DNA of 35,163 nt, from the NCBI GenBank assembly GCA_041652635.1, contig JBAZGW010000006.1, positions 1 to 35,163 of the forward strand, read 5' to 3'. The translations under genes and the position numbers were made by a program. Of the stretch, positions 1-8,023 are shown in pieces. The number at the start of each line of letters is the position of its first letter. The stretch's first letter is position 1. A model generated the notes under the pieces. That model was not told where the DNA came from, did no database searches, and saw only the letters and a program-made list of their open reading frames with translations. The DNA comes from Undivivens sp041652635 (GTDB lineage: Bacteria; Omnitrophota; Gorgyraeia; Gygaellales; Profunditerraquicolaceae).

Positions 1-85
1 CCGTGACCCAATGCCGTACGGGCTGCGTTACCATAGCCGTTACCGGTATTTTACGGCGGGTAATAATTCAGGGAAGAAACCCCGC

Positions 86-146
86 CCTTCGACAAGTTTT
101 AATGGTGAGCAAAGTCGAATCCGCTCAGGATAAACTTCGTCGAAGG
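86..146. repeat. Nested palindromic (REP-like) element
   Basis: The outer arms CCTTCGACAAGTTT (86-99) and AAACTTCGTCGAAGG (132-146) are complementary apart from one bulged base. An inner pair TGAGC (106-110) and GCTCA (123-127) nests inside them. The layout resembles the short intergenic palindromes built on CCTTCGA and CTCAGG that are scattered through many environmental bacterial genomes. A related but diverged copy may lie at 18744-18802. Nothing else in 1-270 looks like a gene; a 68-codon open frame runs straight through the palindrome and has no ribosome binding site. Confidence 0.55.
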
Positions 147-273
147 ATTAGTCCGGGGAGTATTCATTTTTCCTACGCGGAAGATCCCAGGCTTAACAGA
201 TTGTTTTGACCCGCTCTATTTTTTTTAGAGAAGCTTCGTTGGGTATAAGAAAGTAACAGAATTCCCCTACAAT

Positions 274-298
274 TTGATATTAATGCTATAATTATCAA
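274..298 (+). promoter_or_regulatory. Extended -10 promoter inside an imperfect palindrome
   Basis: TATAAT at 287-292 is preceded by TG one base upstream (284-285), which makes an extended -10 box. No good -35 box is visible. The -10 sits inside an imperfect palindrome with arms TTGATAT (274-280) and TATCAA (293-298), which could be an operator. It lies about 50 bases before the start codon at 344. The AAAGGAG ribosome binding site follows. Confidence 0.45.
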
Positions 299-343
299 TC
301 GCGTTTTGCGATATGTGATATAGATAGAAAAGGAGAAAAACGT

Positions 344-2242
344 ATGAATAAGCGAAAGCTTTTGTCGTTGCTCACCGCCGGGATGTTTTTCCCGATTCTT
401 ACGTCATCCGCGCGCGGGGAAGATATGACTGTTACCACTTATTATCCTTCGCCCAATGGTAGTTATGACGCGTTGTCGGTTAAAAGGTTCTCTGTGGGGG
501 ATACTAATGGGGACGGCAATATCAATGCTTCAGACGTCGCCGTTTCCAATGGGTATTTATTGGTGGCGGATAAAATAGGTATCAGGACGACAAGCCCGGA
601 TGCCGCGTTGAAAATAGAAAGTGGCGGGATGGCGATTGGCCAAGCAGCGGCCATTTCAGATGCGGATGGGAATAACCGGAGTATACAAATAACAACTGAT
701 ACCAGTTATGGGGGGACCTATAATGACCATACGGGGGCGTTGATATTCTCAATAATGCCTGGCGGGTGGGGAACTTCGGAACTGCACTTTAGAAATTCCA
801 ATAATTGGTCGAGTTATCGCAGTGAAGATTCTATGATAATTTCATATGATACCACTTATATACATGGCAACGTCGGCATCGGGACGGTATCGCCGGGAGC
901 GAAATTACACTTATGCGGAGGTGATGGTAGCGTTACTTTTGCGTCCGCGATTATCGCACTTGGTTATTCCACTACCGGTCAATACCCTCATTTTATTCAT
1001 ACGCGTCATAATAGCGGTGCCGGCACCGGTAATGCCATAGATTTTTATACGGGAGATCAAACTGCGGCAGGTGTTTTTCCAACAAACGCGGTTCATGGTA
1101 TGACGATAGAAAATGGTAGGGTTGGTATTGGGACGACGTCGCCGGGGACCCTCGTGCATACTTATGGGAACGGGGGGTGGAATGCCGGGTTTAGAACCGA
1201 ATACAGCGGTGGAAGTGGAAATGGCTGGAATATTGTTGATGGCACAGATAATAATTTGTATATTGGATACGGCAGTTCTTCCGCGCCTTCAGCAAAAGTG
1301 GTTCTTCAAAACGGCGGCAATGTCGGCATCGGGACGACAACCCCGAACGCGAATATGAAACTCCAGGCCGCCGGAGAAATATGTTCTTCCACTTTAGGCG
1401 CCGCCGGGGGAAATATTAGGATGATCGCCGGCAACTACGGCTGTTTTATCAGGAATGATGGCGCCAATACGTATTTTCTATTAACTAACGCCGGTGATCA
1501 GTATGGCGGCTGGAACGGGCTTAGGCCTTTGTATATTAACGATGCCAGCGGCTATGTTACTTTCGGTAACGGGCACGGCGACTTGGCAGAGAACTATCTT
1601 ATCTCCGGTAAGGCATTACGGGGGAGTTTAATGAGTGTGGACAGCGCTGCCCCGTCAACGGCGATCAAAGCCGGTCCTTTACGTTCATCCTTGCTTGGAG
1701 TTGTTTCTACTACTCCTGGCGCTGTTATGGATACTGACGGCGGTTTCCATATCGGCTACGGGACTAAAAGCGAATACAAGAACGAGAAAACGCCTATAGT
1801 GCTTGCCGGCGCCGCGCCTGTTTTAGTAACATCGAAGAACGGGCCCATATCTATAGGCGACCTGATCGGTATATCTTCTGTTCCGGGTTTTGGCGCTAAA
1901 GCGAATACTGCCGGCCTGACCGTCGGCATGGCCCTGGAAGCGTTTACCCCCGGCCCAGCCGCTTGTAAAACCGCGGTTTCGCTTGATGCCATTAAATGGC
2001 CGGACGACAACGGAAAGAACTCCAAGAAGCCCTGCTTCAAGCTTCCTGATGGAACTTACGTCGGGAAGATCATGGCAGCCGTTAACGTCTCTTGGTATGA
2101 CCCGGCCGCGGAAACTCCGGATCCTGACAAAGAGTTAATCAAAGAGATGCGGAGTAACATCGCTGATTTGGCCGCGGCAGTAAAGGCGCAACAGCAGGAA
2201 ATCCGGACATTAAAGCAGGAAATAAGTAAAACAAAGAAATAA
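344..2242 (+). CDS. Secreted surface protein with dockerin-like motif and VGIGTTSP repeats
   Basis: This is a 632-residue exported protein of unknown function. Residues 1-25 form a signal peptide (basic start, hydrophobic core, then SSARGED). The mature protein begins with TVTTYYPSPNGSYDAL, an N-terminal motif I associate with Omnitrophota surface or pilin-like proteins. Residues 52-65 read GDTNGDGNINASDV, which fits the calcium-binding half of a type I dockerin. At least four copies of a tail-fibre-like repeat follow (variants of G-N-V-G-I-G-T-T-S-P-x-A), near residues 77, 175, 260 and 327. Around residue 410 comes a DLAENY-containing domain like the C-terminal parts of phage fibre and adhesin proteins. 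The protein ends in a predicted coiled coil rich in Glu, Lys and Gln (about 600-632). The architecture suggests a trimeric fibre or adhesin displayed outside the cell. The start is set by an AAAGGAG site and the signal peptide. Confidence 0.75.
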   Translation: MNKRKLLSLLTAGMFFPILTSSARGEDMTVTTYYPSPNGSYDALSVKRFSVGDTNGDGNINASDVAVSNGYLLVADKIGIRTTSPDAALKIESGGMAIGQAAAISDADGNNRSIQITTDTSYGGTYNDHTGALIFSIMPGGWGTSELHFRNSNNWSSYRSEDSMIISYDTTYIHGNVGIGTVSPGAKLHLCGGDGSVTFASAIIALGYSTTGQYPHFIHTRHNSGAGTGNAIDFYTGDQTAAGVFPTNAVHGMTIENGRVGIGTTSPGTLVHTYGNGGWNAGFRTEYSGGSGNGWNIVDGTDNNLYIGYGSSSAPSAKVVLQNGGNVGIGTTTPNANMKLQAAGEICSSTLGAAGGNIRMIAGNYGCFIRNDGANTYFLLTNAGDQYGGWNGLRPLYINDASGYVTFGNGHGDLAENYLISGKALRGSLMSVDSAAPSTAIKAGPLRSSLLGVVSTTPGAVMDTDGGFHIGYGTKSEYKNEKTPIVLAGAAPVLVTSKNGPISIGDLIGISSVPGFGAKANTAGLTVGMALEAFTPGPAACKTAVSLDAIKWPDDNGKNSKKPCFKLPDGTYVGKIMAAVNVSWYDPAAETPDPDKELIKEMRSNIADLAAAVKAQQQEIRTLKQEISKTKK

Positions 2243-2360
2243 TCAGTGGATTCTGATCCGTGATTGTTATGTGAGTTGTTACGATAGAGAGAGCTATCGA
2301 CAGCGCCTTGCTGAGTCGCTTTGTTATGTTGAGCCGGCGGAGAAGGGAAGGGTTTAATCT

Positions 2361-2936
2361 GTGAAAGTTATCGGTATCAACGGCAGTGCCAGGAAAGACG
2401 GGAATACCGCGATCATTATCGGGAAAGTATTCAGCGTGCTGGAAAAGGCCGGGATTGAGACTGAACTGATCCAACTCGCCGGTAAACAGATCCGCGGATG
2501 CAAAGCCTGCAACGCCTGTTTTAAGAATAAAGATAAGAAATGCGCCATTTCTAACGATATCGTCAACGAGTGCATCGCTAAGATGTCCGCGGCTGACGCT
2601 ATAATCTTAGGATCGCCGGTTTATTTCACGGATATAACCGCTTCGTTGAAAGCCTTGATTGAACGCGCGGGTTACGTTTCTATGGCTAACGGTTACCTTT
2701 TTAAACATAAAGTTGCGGCAGGGGTAACGGCAGTGCGCCGGGGTGGGGCGATCCACGCCTTTGATACCATCAATCATTTTCTTCATTGGAACCAGATGTT
2801 TTTAGTGGGTTCAACCTATTGGAATATGGTCCACGGCAGGGATATCGGGGAAGTGGAGAATGACGCCGAAGGTATAGCCAATATGCAGAACCTGGGTGAG
2901 AATATGGCGATGTTGTTGAGAAAACTACACGGCTGA
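2361..2936 (+). CDS. Iron-sulfur flavoprotein (NADPH-dependent FMN reductase family)
   Basis: This is a 191-residue flavodoxin-fold protein. The N terminus, KVIGINGSARKDGNT, is the phosphate-binding loop for FMN in the NADPH-dependent FMN reductase family. Residues 47-61 carry C-x2-C-x2-C-x7-C (C47, C50, C53, C61), the compact motif that binds a 4Fe-4S cluster in iron-sulfur flavoproteins such as Methanosarcina Isf. GSPVYF near residue 85 is another typical flavin-site stretch. In known members the protein passes electrons between ferredoxin and FMN, and some reduce oxygen or peroxide in anaerobes; the physiological role here is unknown. The start codon is GTG, because no in-frame ATG lies before the flavin loop. 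It sits alone between the secreted protein and the AbrB gene. Confidence 0.82.
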   Translation: MKVIGINGSARKDGNTAIIIGKVFSVLEKAGIETELIQLAGKQIRGCKACNACFKNKDKKCAISNDIVNECIAKMSAADAIILGSPVYFTDITASLKALIERAGYVSMANGYLFKHKVAAGVTAVRRGGAIHAFDTINHFLHWNQMFLVGSTYWNMVHGRDIGEVENDAEGIANMQNLGENMAMLLRKLHG

Positions 2937-3131
2937 TTAAAAACTGGTTCCGGGTGTTGGGTTCTTGGTCCTGGGAAGAACAAAAGCAGAGCACGGTCCA
3001 TATACCATATACGGTTACGAAAGACGAGACACGAAGCAAGAAGGATGAGACGGCTAAACCCAGTATTTCCTAAAATTCCCGCATAATTAACGTAATCTTC
3101 AGGTAAGAACTGTAAATAACCCGATGAAATA

Positions 3132-3160
3132 TTGACAATAAACGGTAAACGTGGTATCTT
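3132..3160 (+). promoter_or_regulatory. Promoter of the AbrB-type regulator
   Basis: A perfect -35 box TTGACA (3132-3137) is followed after 17 bases by TATCTT (3155-3160), which matches TATAAT at four of six positions. Transcription would start near 3167, upstream of the palindrome at 3193-3215. Apart from this promoter and the palindrome I see nothing in the 304-base stretch 2937-3240. Confidence 0.6.
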
Positions 3161-3192
3161 TTGTATCCTTAGGTAATACTTTTCATACTATG

Positions 3193-3215
3193 CATACCAA
3201 GGTGCGCTTGGTATG
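3193..3215 (+). promoter_or_regulatory. Perfect palindrome, probable operator or 5' UTR hairpin
   Basis: The 9-base arms CATACCAAG (3193-3201) and CTTGGTATG (3207-3215) are exactly complementary around GTGCG. The palindrome lies between the promoter and the start of the AbrB-type gene, with the ribosome binding site (AAGGAAGGAG) just after it. It is a natural candidate for autoregulation of that gene. It could also act as an RNA hairpin. There is no U tract, so it is not a terminator. Confidence 0.55.
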
Positions 3216-3240
3216 ATGCTAACCAAGGAAGGAGCAGGGA

Positions 3241-3480
3241 ATGAGCAATCTTAAGAAATTTTACGGCAAAGTCCCCGTTGGGACTAAAGGCCAGATTGTT
3301 ATTCCGGCGGAAGCGAGGAAAGTGATGGGCATCAAGCCGGGAGACAACGTGATCATTATTTCCGGCCCGCCCCATCACGATAAGATAATCAGCATTATTC
3401 CTGAAAATGAGTTTAACGAGTTCTTGAAATTCTTTGAAGAACACGTCGCTAATCTGAAGAAAGCAGTTTCCAGGCCATAG
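3241..3480 (+). CDS. AbrB/MazE/SpoVT-type DNA-binding regulator
   Basis: This small protein (79 residues) carries a swapped-hairpin AbrB domain in residues 8-50: KVPVGTKGQIVIPAEARKVM followed by GIKPGDNVIII. These are the characteristic 'KGQIVIP' and 'GIKPGD' stretches of the fold, which dimerises and binds AT-rich or palindromic DNA. The C-terminal third is a short charged helix. It is the nearest gene upstream of the RND efflux operon and has its own promoter and palindrome. It could be a local repressor of itself and perhaps of the pump. It could instead be the antitoxin-like partner of a missing toxin, but no toxin gene is adjacent. A consensus ribosome binding site (GGAGCAGGG) supports the ATG at 3241. 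Confidence 0.8.
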   Translation: MSNLKKFYGKVPVGTKGQIVIPAEARKVMGIKPGDNVIIISGPPHHDKIISIIPENEFNEFLKFFEEHVANLKKAVSRP

Positions 3481-3547
3481 TAGTGCGCTGTAAAATTAGT
3501 TTTTAGTATGCCAGCGCACAGAGCAATCGAAAATCGAAATTAGAAAA

Positions 3548-3557
3548 NNNNNNNNNN
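3548..3557. other. Assembly gap (10 N)
   Basis: Ten N mark a scaffold join of unknown true length. The flanks (CGAAAATCGAAATTAG on the left, ACTTTCGATTCTC on the right) are low-complexity and resemble each other in inverted orientation, which may explain why the assembly broke here. Confidence 0.95.
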
Positions 3558-3649
3558 GTAGTGCAGGGGTTAACTTTCTACTTTCGATTCTCAAGTATTA
3601 AAAGCATTGTTTAACAATGTAGTAGTAGTAAACGTTATCCGGAGAGAAA

Positions 3650-4830
3650 ATGTATAGTAGAATAAATTATTTTTTGCGCAGTTCTTTTCTTGTCTCCCTG
3701 TTTTGCGGGATTTCAATTTTGCTGTTTATGACGATATCCGGTTGTGCTAAGCAAGCCAAACCGTTACCGCAGCTTCCGGAAGCGGTTGTGTTCCAGGTGC
3801 GTCCGGAGCGGTTAGTCGTCACTACCGAATTGCCCGGCCGCACAAGCGTATTCCTTATCGCTGAAATCCGGCCCCAGGTCAACGGGCTTATCCAGGAACG
3901 TTTGTTCACTGAAGGTTCCGAGGTCAAAGCCGGTCAGTCGCTTTATCAGATCGATCCCGCTCCTTTTCAAGCGGCGTTGGACAAAGCCAAGGCGAATCTA
4001 TCGGCTTTGCGGTCGAGAGTTGACCGTTACCGGGAAGCTTTGGTTGACAACGCGGTCAGCCGGCAGGATTTTGATGACGCGGAGGCTGCTCTGAAACAGG
4101 CCGAAGCAGAACTCAAAACCGCCCAGATCAATATCGATTACACTAAAGTTGTCTCGCCGGTCACCGGGCGCATCGGGTCTTCTACCGTAACGGAGGGAGC
4201 TATTGTGACGGCGTATCAAGCTACAGCTTTGGCGACCATCCAGCAACTGGATCCTATTTATGTGGATATTCCCCAGTCCACCACAGAACTTATGCGTCTG
4301 CGGCGCAGTTTGGAGGATGGCCGTCTTAATCACTCCGGAACGGNNNNNNNNNNAATAAGGTAAAGCTCTTTTTGGAAGACGGCACTCCGTATCTTTTGGA
4401 TGGAACGCTTCAGTTTCAGGATATCACGGTGGATCCTACGACCGGCTCAGTAATTTTAAGGGTGATCTTCCCGAATCCCAAAGGCGTTCTTTTACCGGGT
4501 ATGTTCGTCCGGGCGGTTATTATAGAAGGAGTCAATGAGCAGGCCATTCTTGTTCCGCAGCAGGGAGTTTCCCGTAACCCAAAAGGCGAGCCGTTCGCTC
4601 TGATCGTGGACGCTGAAAACAAGGTTCAGCAGCGGATGCTCACACTTGACCGGGCCGTTGGTGATAAATGGCTTGTTTCTTCAGGACTTAATTCCGGAGA
4701 TCAAGTGATCGTTGAAGGTATTCAAAAAGTCAGGCCCGGAGTTACAGTAAAGGTTATCCAATTCGAAGCCGGCCGCGAAGATGGACACGCGGACGGGAAG
4801 GCGGCCCAGCCGCCCGCGAATACGAAATAA
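3650..4830 (+). CDS. RND efflux periplasmic adaptor lipoprotein (AcrA/MexA type), interrupted by an assembly gap
   Basis: This is the membrane-fusion subunit that links the inner-membrane RND pump to the outer-membrane channel. The N terminus is a lipoprotein signal with lipobox ISGC (about residues 29-32). Then come the lipoyl/barrel-sandwich start (PQVNGLIQERLFTEGSEVKAG), a coiled-coil hairpin (about 105-165) and the return lipoyl half (VVSPVTGRIGSSTVTEGAIV). After the gap, NKVKLFLEDG, DGTLQFQDITVDPTTGS and PGMFVRAVI are the beta-barrel and membrane-proximal segments seen in AcrA. The gap of ten N (4344-4353) falls between GRLNHSG and NKVKLF. AcrA has only a few residues there, so little is missing. 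The two parts read in different frames only because the gap length is arbitrary: a true length of 2 modulo 3 (8 or 11, for example) restores one frame. The total of about 390 residues matches AcrA. The pump gene follows 12 bases later. Confidence 0.9.
4344..4353. other. Assembly gap (10 N) inside the adaptor gene
   Basis: Ten N of unknown true length break the adaptor gene. The sequence on both sides aligns to one continuous AcrA-like protein, so this is an assembly artefact and not evidence of a frameshift. Confidence 0.95.
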
Positions 4831-4842
4831 ACGGAGAAATCA

Positions 4843-7800
4843 ATGGTATCGAAATTCTTTCTTGACCGTCCGGTCTTTGCTTGGGTCATCGCCATAATCC
4901 TGATGGTTCTGGGCGTATTGTCCATCGTGCAGTTGCCTATATCTCAATATCCACCGATCGCGCCGCCTTCCATTGCCATTAGCGCCGCCTATCCGGGGGC
5001 TTCAGCCGAGACGGTGGAAAATACCGTGACCCAGATCATCGAGCAAAAGATGACCGGATTTGAAGATTTGCTTTATATGTCCGCAAAAAGCGATTCGGCC
5101 GGGTCCTCTCGTATCGAGTTGACTTTTAGGGCGGGGACCGATCCTGATCTTGCCTGGTCCAAGGTGCAAAATAAGCTTCAACTCGCTCTGCCCAGTCTTC
5201 CGGCAGTTGTCCAGAGTTCTGGTGTCAAGGTCAGCAAATCCACGCGTAATTATCTGATCATCGTGGGCTTGATCTCGGATGACGGTAGTATGGACGGTAA
5301 CGACTTGCGGGATTACGCCCAGTCTAACCTGGAAAAAGTGCTGGCGCGCGTGCCGGGAGTCGGCGAGGTAGAGAATTTCGGTTCGCAATATTCAATGCGC
5401 GTTTGGCTGAATCCAGATAAGTTGACCGACTATAAACTAACTGTCGCGGATATTGTCGCGGCGGTGAAGGTTTATAATGTGGAGGTTTCTTCGGGCCAGT
5501 TCGGCGGGCTTCCGGCAGTTGCGGGCCAGCGTTTGAACGCTTCTATCGTTGTCCAGAATTTACTCCAGACCCCGGATGAATTTGCCGATATTCCGCTTCG
5601 GACCAATCCCGATGGTTCCATTGTGCGGATCAAGCATGTGGCTCGCACGGAACTGGGGACCGAGTCTTACGATGTGGGGGCCTTCTACAACGGTAAACCT
5701 TCCGCTGCTATGGCTATCCGGCAGGCCCCCGGCGCCAACGCGTTGAATACGGCTGACGCGATTAAGGCGAAATTGGAAGAAATGAGCCAATATTTTCCTC
5801 AAGGTATGAAGGTGGTGTATCCTTATGACACTACTCCTTTTGTAAAGGTAGCTATTGATGAGGTGGTCAAGACCCTTTTTGAGGCGATCTTGCTGGTTTT
5901 TCTGGTCATGTTCCTGTTCATGGGGAACTTGCGGGCCACGTTGATCCCTACGATCGCGGTGCCGGTGGTTTTGTTGGGAACCTTTGCGGTTCTGGGATGG
6001 TTCGGGTATTCGATCAATATGTTGACTATGTTCGCTATGGTGTTAGCCATAGGCCTGCTGGTGGACGATGCCATTGTGGTGGTCGAAAATGTGGAACGGA
6101 TCATGACCGAGGAAGGGCTTTCTCCCCGGGAGGCTACCGCCAAGTCCATGGGCCAGATCACCAGCGCTTTGATCGGTATCGGTTTGGTGCTCGCGGCGGT
6201 TTTCGGCCCCATGGCATTCTTTGCCGGCTCGACTGGCGTTATCTACCGCCAGTTTTCCGTTACTATTATTGCCTCCATGTTGTTGTCGGTGATCGTGGCC
6301 CTGGTCTTAACGCCTGTATTATGCGCCTCATTGCTTAAGCCGGTAGTTAAGGGACATGAACCGGCGGAAAACGCGGTTTGGTTCCTGCGTCCGTTTTTTC
6401 TGCGTTTTGACCGCGTCTTTTTCTCGATCAGGGACAAATATGTCAAAGTAGTGGGCTATTCTTTAACGAATAAAAAGCGTTTCTTGTTAGCCTATACCGT
6501 GATCTTAGGTATTATTTGTTTCGTATTCCTGCGTTTGCCCACCGGATATCTGCCGGATGAAGACCAGGGGATGCTGCTTGCTCAGATACTGATGCCGACA
6601 GGCGCCACTATGGAGCAGACCCAGGTAGTCGCGAATGAAGTTCAGCGTTATTTTAAGGAGAGCGAAAAAGAAACAGTGGAATCCTGTATGACGATCGCGG
6701 GCGCGGGATTTTCCGGGAGGGCGCAGAATAACGGTATGGTGTTTGTCAAGCTGAAGGACTGGAAACTGCGCGGCCGGAAAGATTTTAAAGCCAAGGCTAT
6801 TGCCGCCAGGGCAATGAAGAATTTGTCGCCGATCATCCGCCAGGCCATAGTTTTTGTTTTTCCGCCTCCCGCGGTTGTTGAGTTGGGTAATGCCCAGGGT
6901 GTGGATTTTCAGTTGGTGGACCGCGGCGGCCTCGGCCACGCGGCCTTGATGGATGCCCGCAACCGGATGCTCGCTATGGCGGCCAAGGATGCCCGATTAG
7001 CCAGTGTCCGCCCCAACGGGATGGAAGATGTGCCTCAGTTCCGGGTGGATGTGGATTGGGAGAAAGCGGGCGCTCTGGGACTGTCCATCAGCTCGATACA
7101 TAACACCATCTCGGCGGCCTTCGGCGGTGCTTATGTTAATGATTTCATCCAGGCCGGACGGGTCAAGCGGGTATATGTGCAGGCGGACGCGCAGTACCGC
7201 ATGCTTCCCAAAGATCTGGAAAAACTTTATGTGCGCAATGCCGCCGGGAAGATGGCCCCATTTACGTCGTTCGCGTCGACGCGCTGGACGTCCGGTTCCC
7301 CCCAGTTGGAGCGTTTTAACGGGTTTCCGTCCCTGAATATCTGGGGTGAACCCGCCCCCCACCGGAGTTCCGGAGAGGCCATGCAGGCTATGGAGGAGAT
7401 ATCCTTGAAATTACCGAGAGGTATCGGTTATGACTGGTCTGGGCTTTCTTATCAGGAACGGATGGCAACGTCTCAGGGCCCGATCCTCTATGTGTTTTCC
7501 GTTTTAGTGATCTTTCTTTGTGTGGCGGCGTTGTATGAAAGCTGGAGCATTCCTTTTGTTAATTTATTGATGCTGCCGTTGGGCGTGTTCGGAGCGTTAA
7601 TGGCAACTTCTTTGAGGGGACTGCCTAATGATGTTTACTTTCAGATCGGATTTTTGACGACGATGGGGCTTTCGACAAAGAACGCCATTTTGATAATCCA
7701 GTTCATCAAAGAACAGATGCACCGGGGATTGGGGCTTGTCGAGGCGACCCTGGCGGCCGTAAGGATCAGGTTCCGGCCCGTCATTATGACATCACTGGCG

Positions 7801-8022
7801 TTTTTCTTTGGAACGCTGCCTTTGGCCACCGCCACCGGCGCCGGCGCCGGCGCCATGAATGCCATCGGTACGGCGGTCACCGGCGGGATGCTTTCCGCCA
7901 CATTCATCGACCTTATTTTTATTCCACTGTTCTTTATCCTTATATCCCGCTTTTTCGGGCCCAAGAAACAGCAGATCGCGGCTGTTGATCAGGAAACCGC
8001 GGGTTTACAGAAGAAAGTCTGA
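4843..8022 (+). CDS. RND multidrug efflux pump, HAE1 family (AcrB/MexB type)
   Basis: This is the inner-membrane proton-driven pump that binds substrates in the periplasm and passes them to the outer-membrane channel. At 1059 residues it is full length for the family (AcrB has 1049). The N terminus SKFFLDRPVFAWVIAIILM is the classic first helix of HAE1 transporters. Proton-relay residues are present: D408 and D409 in GLLVDDAIVVVENVER, and the lysine in GLSTKNAILIIQF of the tenth helix. Large periplasmic loops follow the first and seventh helices as expected. It lies 12 bases after the adaptor and is followed one base after its stop by the outer-membrane channel gene, so the three form one operon. 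HAE1 pumps export hydrophobic drugs, dyes, bile salts and similar compounds; the substrate here cannot be told from sequence. Confidence 0.96.
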   Translation: MVSKFFLDRPVFAWVIAIILMVLGVLSIVQLPISQYPPIAPPSIAISAAYPGASAETVENTVTQIIEQKMTGFEDLLYMSAKSDSAGSSRIELTFRAGTDPDLAWSKVQNKLQLALPSLPAVVQSSGVKVSKSTRNYLIIVGLISDDGSMDGNDLRDYAQSNLEKVLARVPGVGEVENFGSQYSMRVWLNPDKLTDYKLTVADIVAAVKVYNVEVSSGQFGGLPAVAGQRLNASIVVQNLLQTPDEFADIPLRTNPDGSIVRIKHVARTELGTESYDVGAFYNGKPSAAMAIRQAPGANALNTADAIKAKLEEMSQYFPQGMKVVYPYDTTPFVKVAIDEVVKTLFEAILLVFLVMFLFMGNLRATLIPTIAVPVVLLGTFAVLGWFGYSINMLTMFAMVLAIGLLVDDAIVVVENVERIMTEEGLSPREATAKSMGQITSALIGIGLVLAAVFGPMAFFAGSTGVIYRQFSVTIIASMLLSVIVALVLTPVLCASLLKPVVKGHEPAENAVWFLRPFFLRFDRVFFSIRDKYVKVVGYSLTNKKRFLLAYTVILGIICFVFLRLPTGYLPDEDQGMLLAQILMPTGATMEQTQVVANEVQRYFKESEKETVESCMTIAGAGFSGRAQNNGMVFVKLKDWKLRGRKDFKAKAIAARAMKNLSPIIRQAIVFVFPPPAVVELGNAQGVDFQLVDRGGLGHAALMDARNRMLAMAAKDARLASVRPNGMEDVPQFRVDVDWEKAGALGLSISSIHNTISAAFGGAYVNDFIQAGRVKRVYVQADAQYRMLPKDLEKLYVRNAAGKMAPFTSFASTRWTSGSPQLERFNGFPSLNIWGEPAPHRSSGEAMQAMEEISLKLPRGIGYDWSGLSYQERMATSQGPILYVFSVLVIFLCVAALYESWSIPFVNLLMLPLGVFGALMATSLRGLPNDVYFQIGFLTTMGLSTKNAILIIQFIKEQMHRGLGLVEATLAAVRIRFRPVIMTSLAFFFGTLPLATATGAGAGAMNAIGTAVTGGMLSATFIDLIFIPLFFILISRFFGPKKQQIAAVDQETAGLQKKV

Positions 8023-8023
8023 G

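Noticed and set aside
3..209. 68-codon open frame at the start of the window
   Set aside because: It has no ribosome binding site, resembles no known protein and runs through a palindromic repeat, so it is very unlikely to be a gene.
4343..4372. Apparent frameshift splitting the RND adaptor into two genes
   Set aside because: The break coincides exactly with ten N. Both parts align to one AcrA-like protein, so it is an assembly gap.
7859..8023. Longer N terminus for the outer-membrane channel protein
   Set aside because: It overlaps the pump gene and destroys the lipoprotein signal that begins at ATG 8024.
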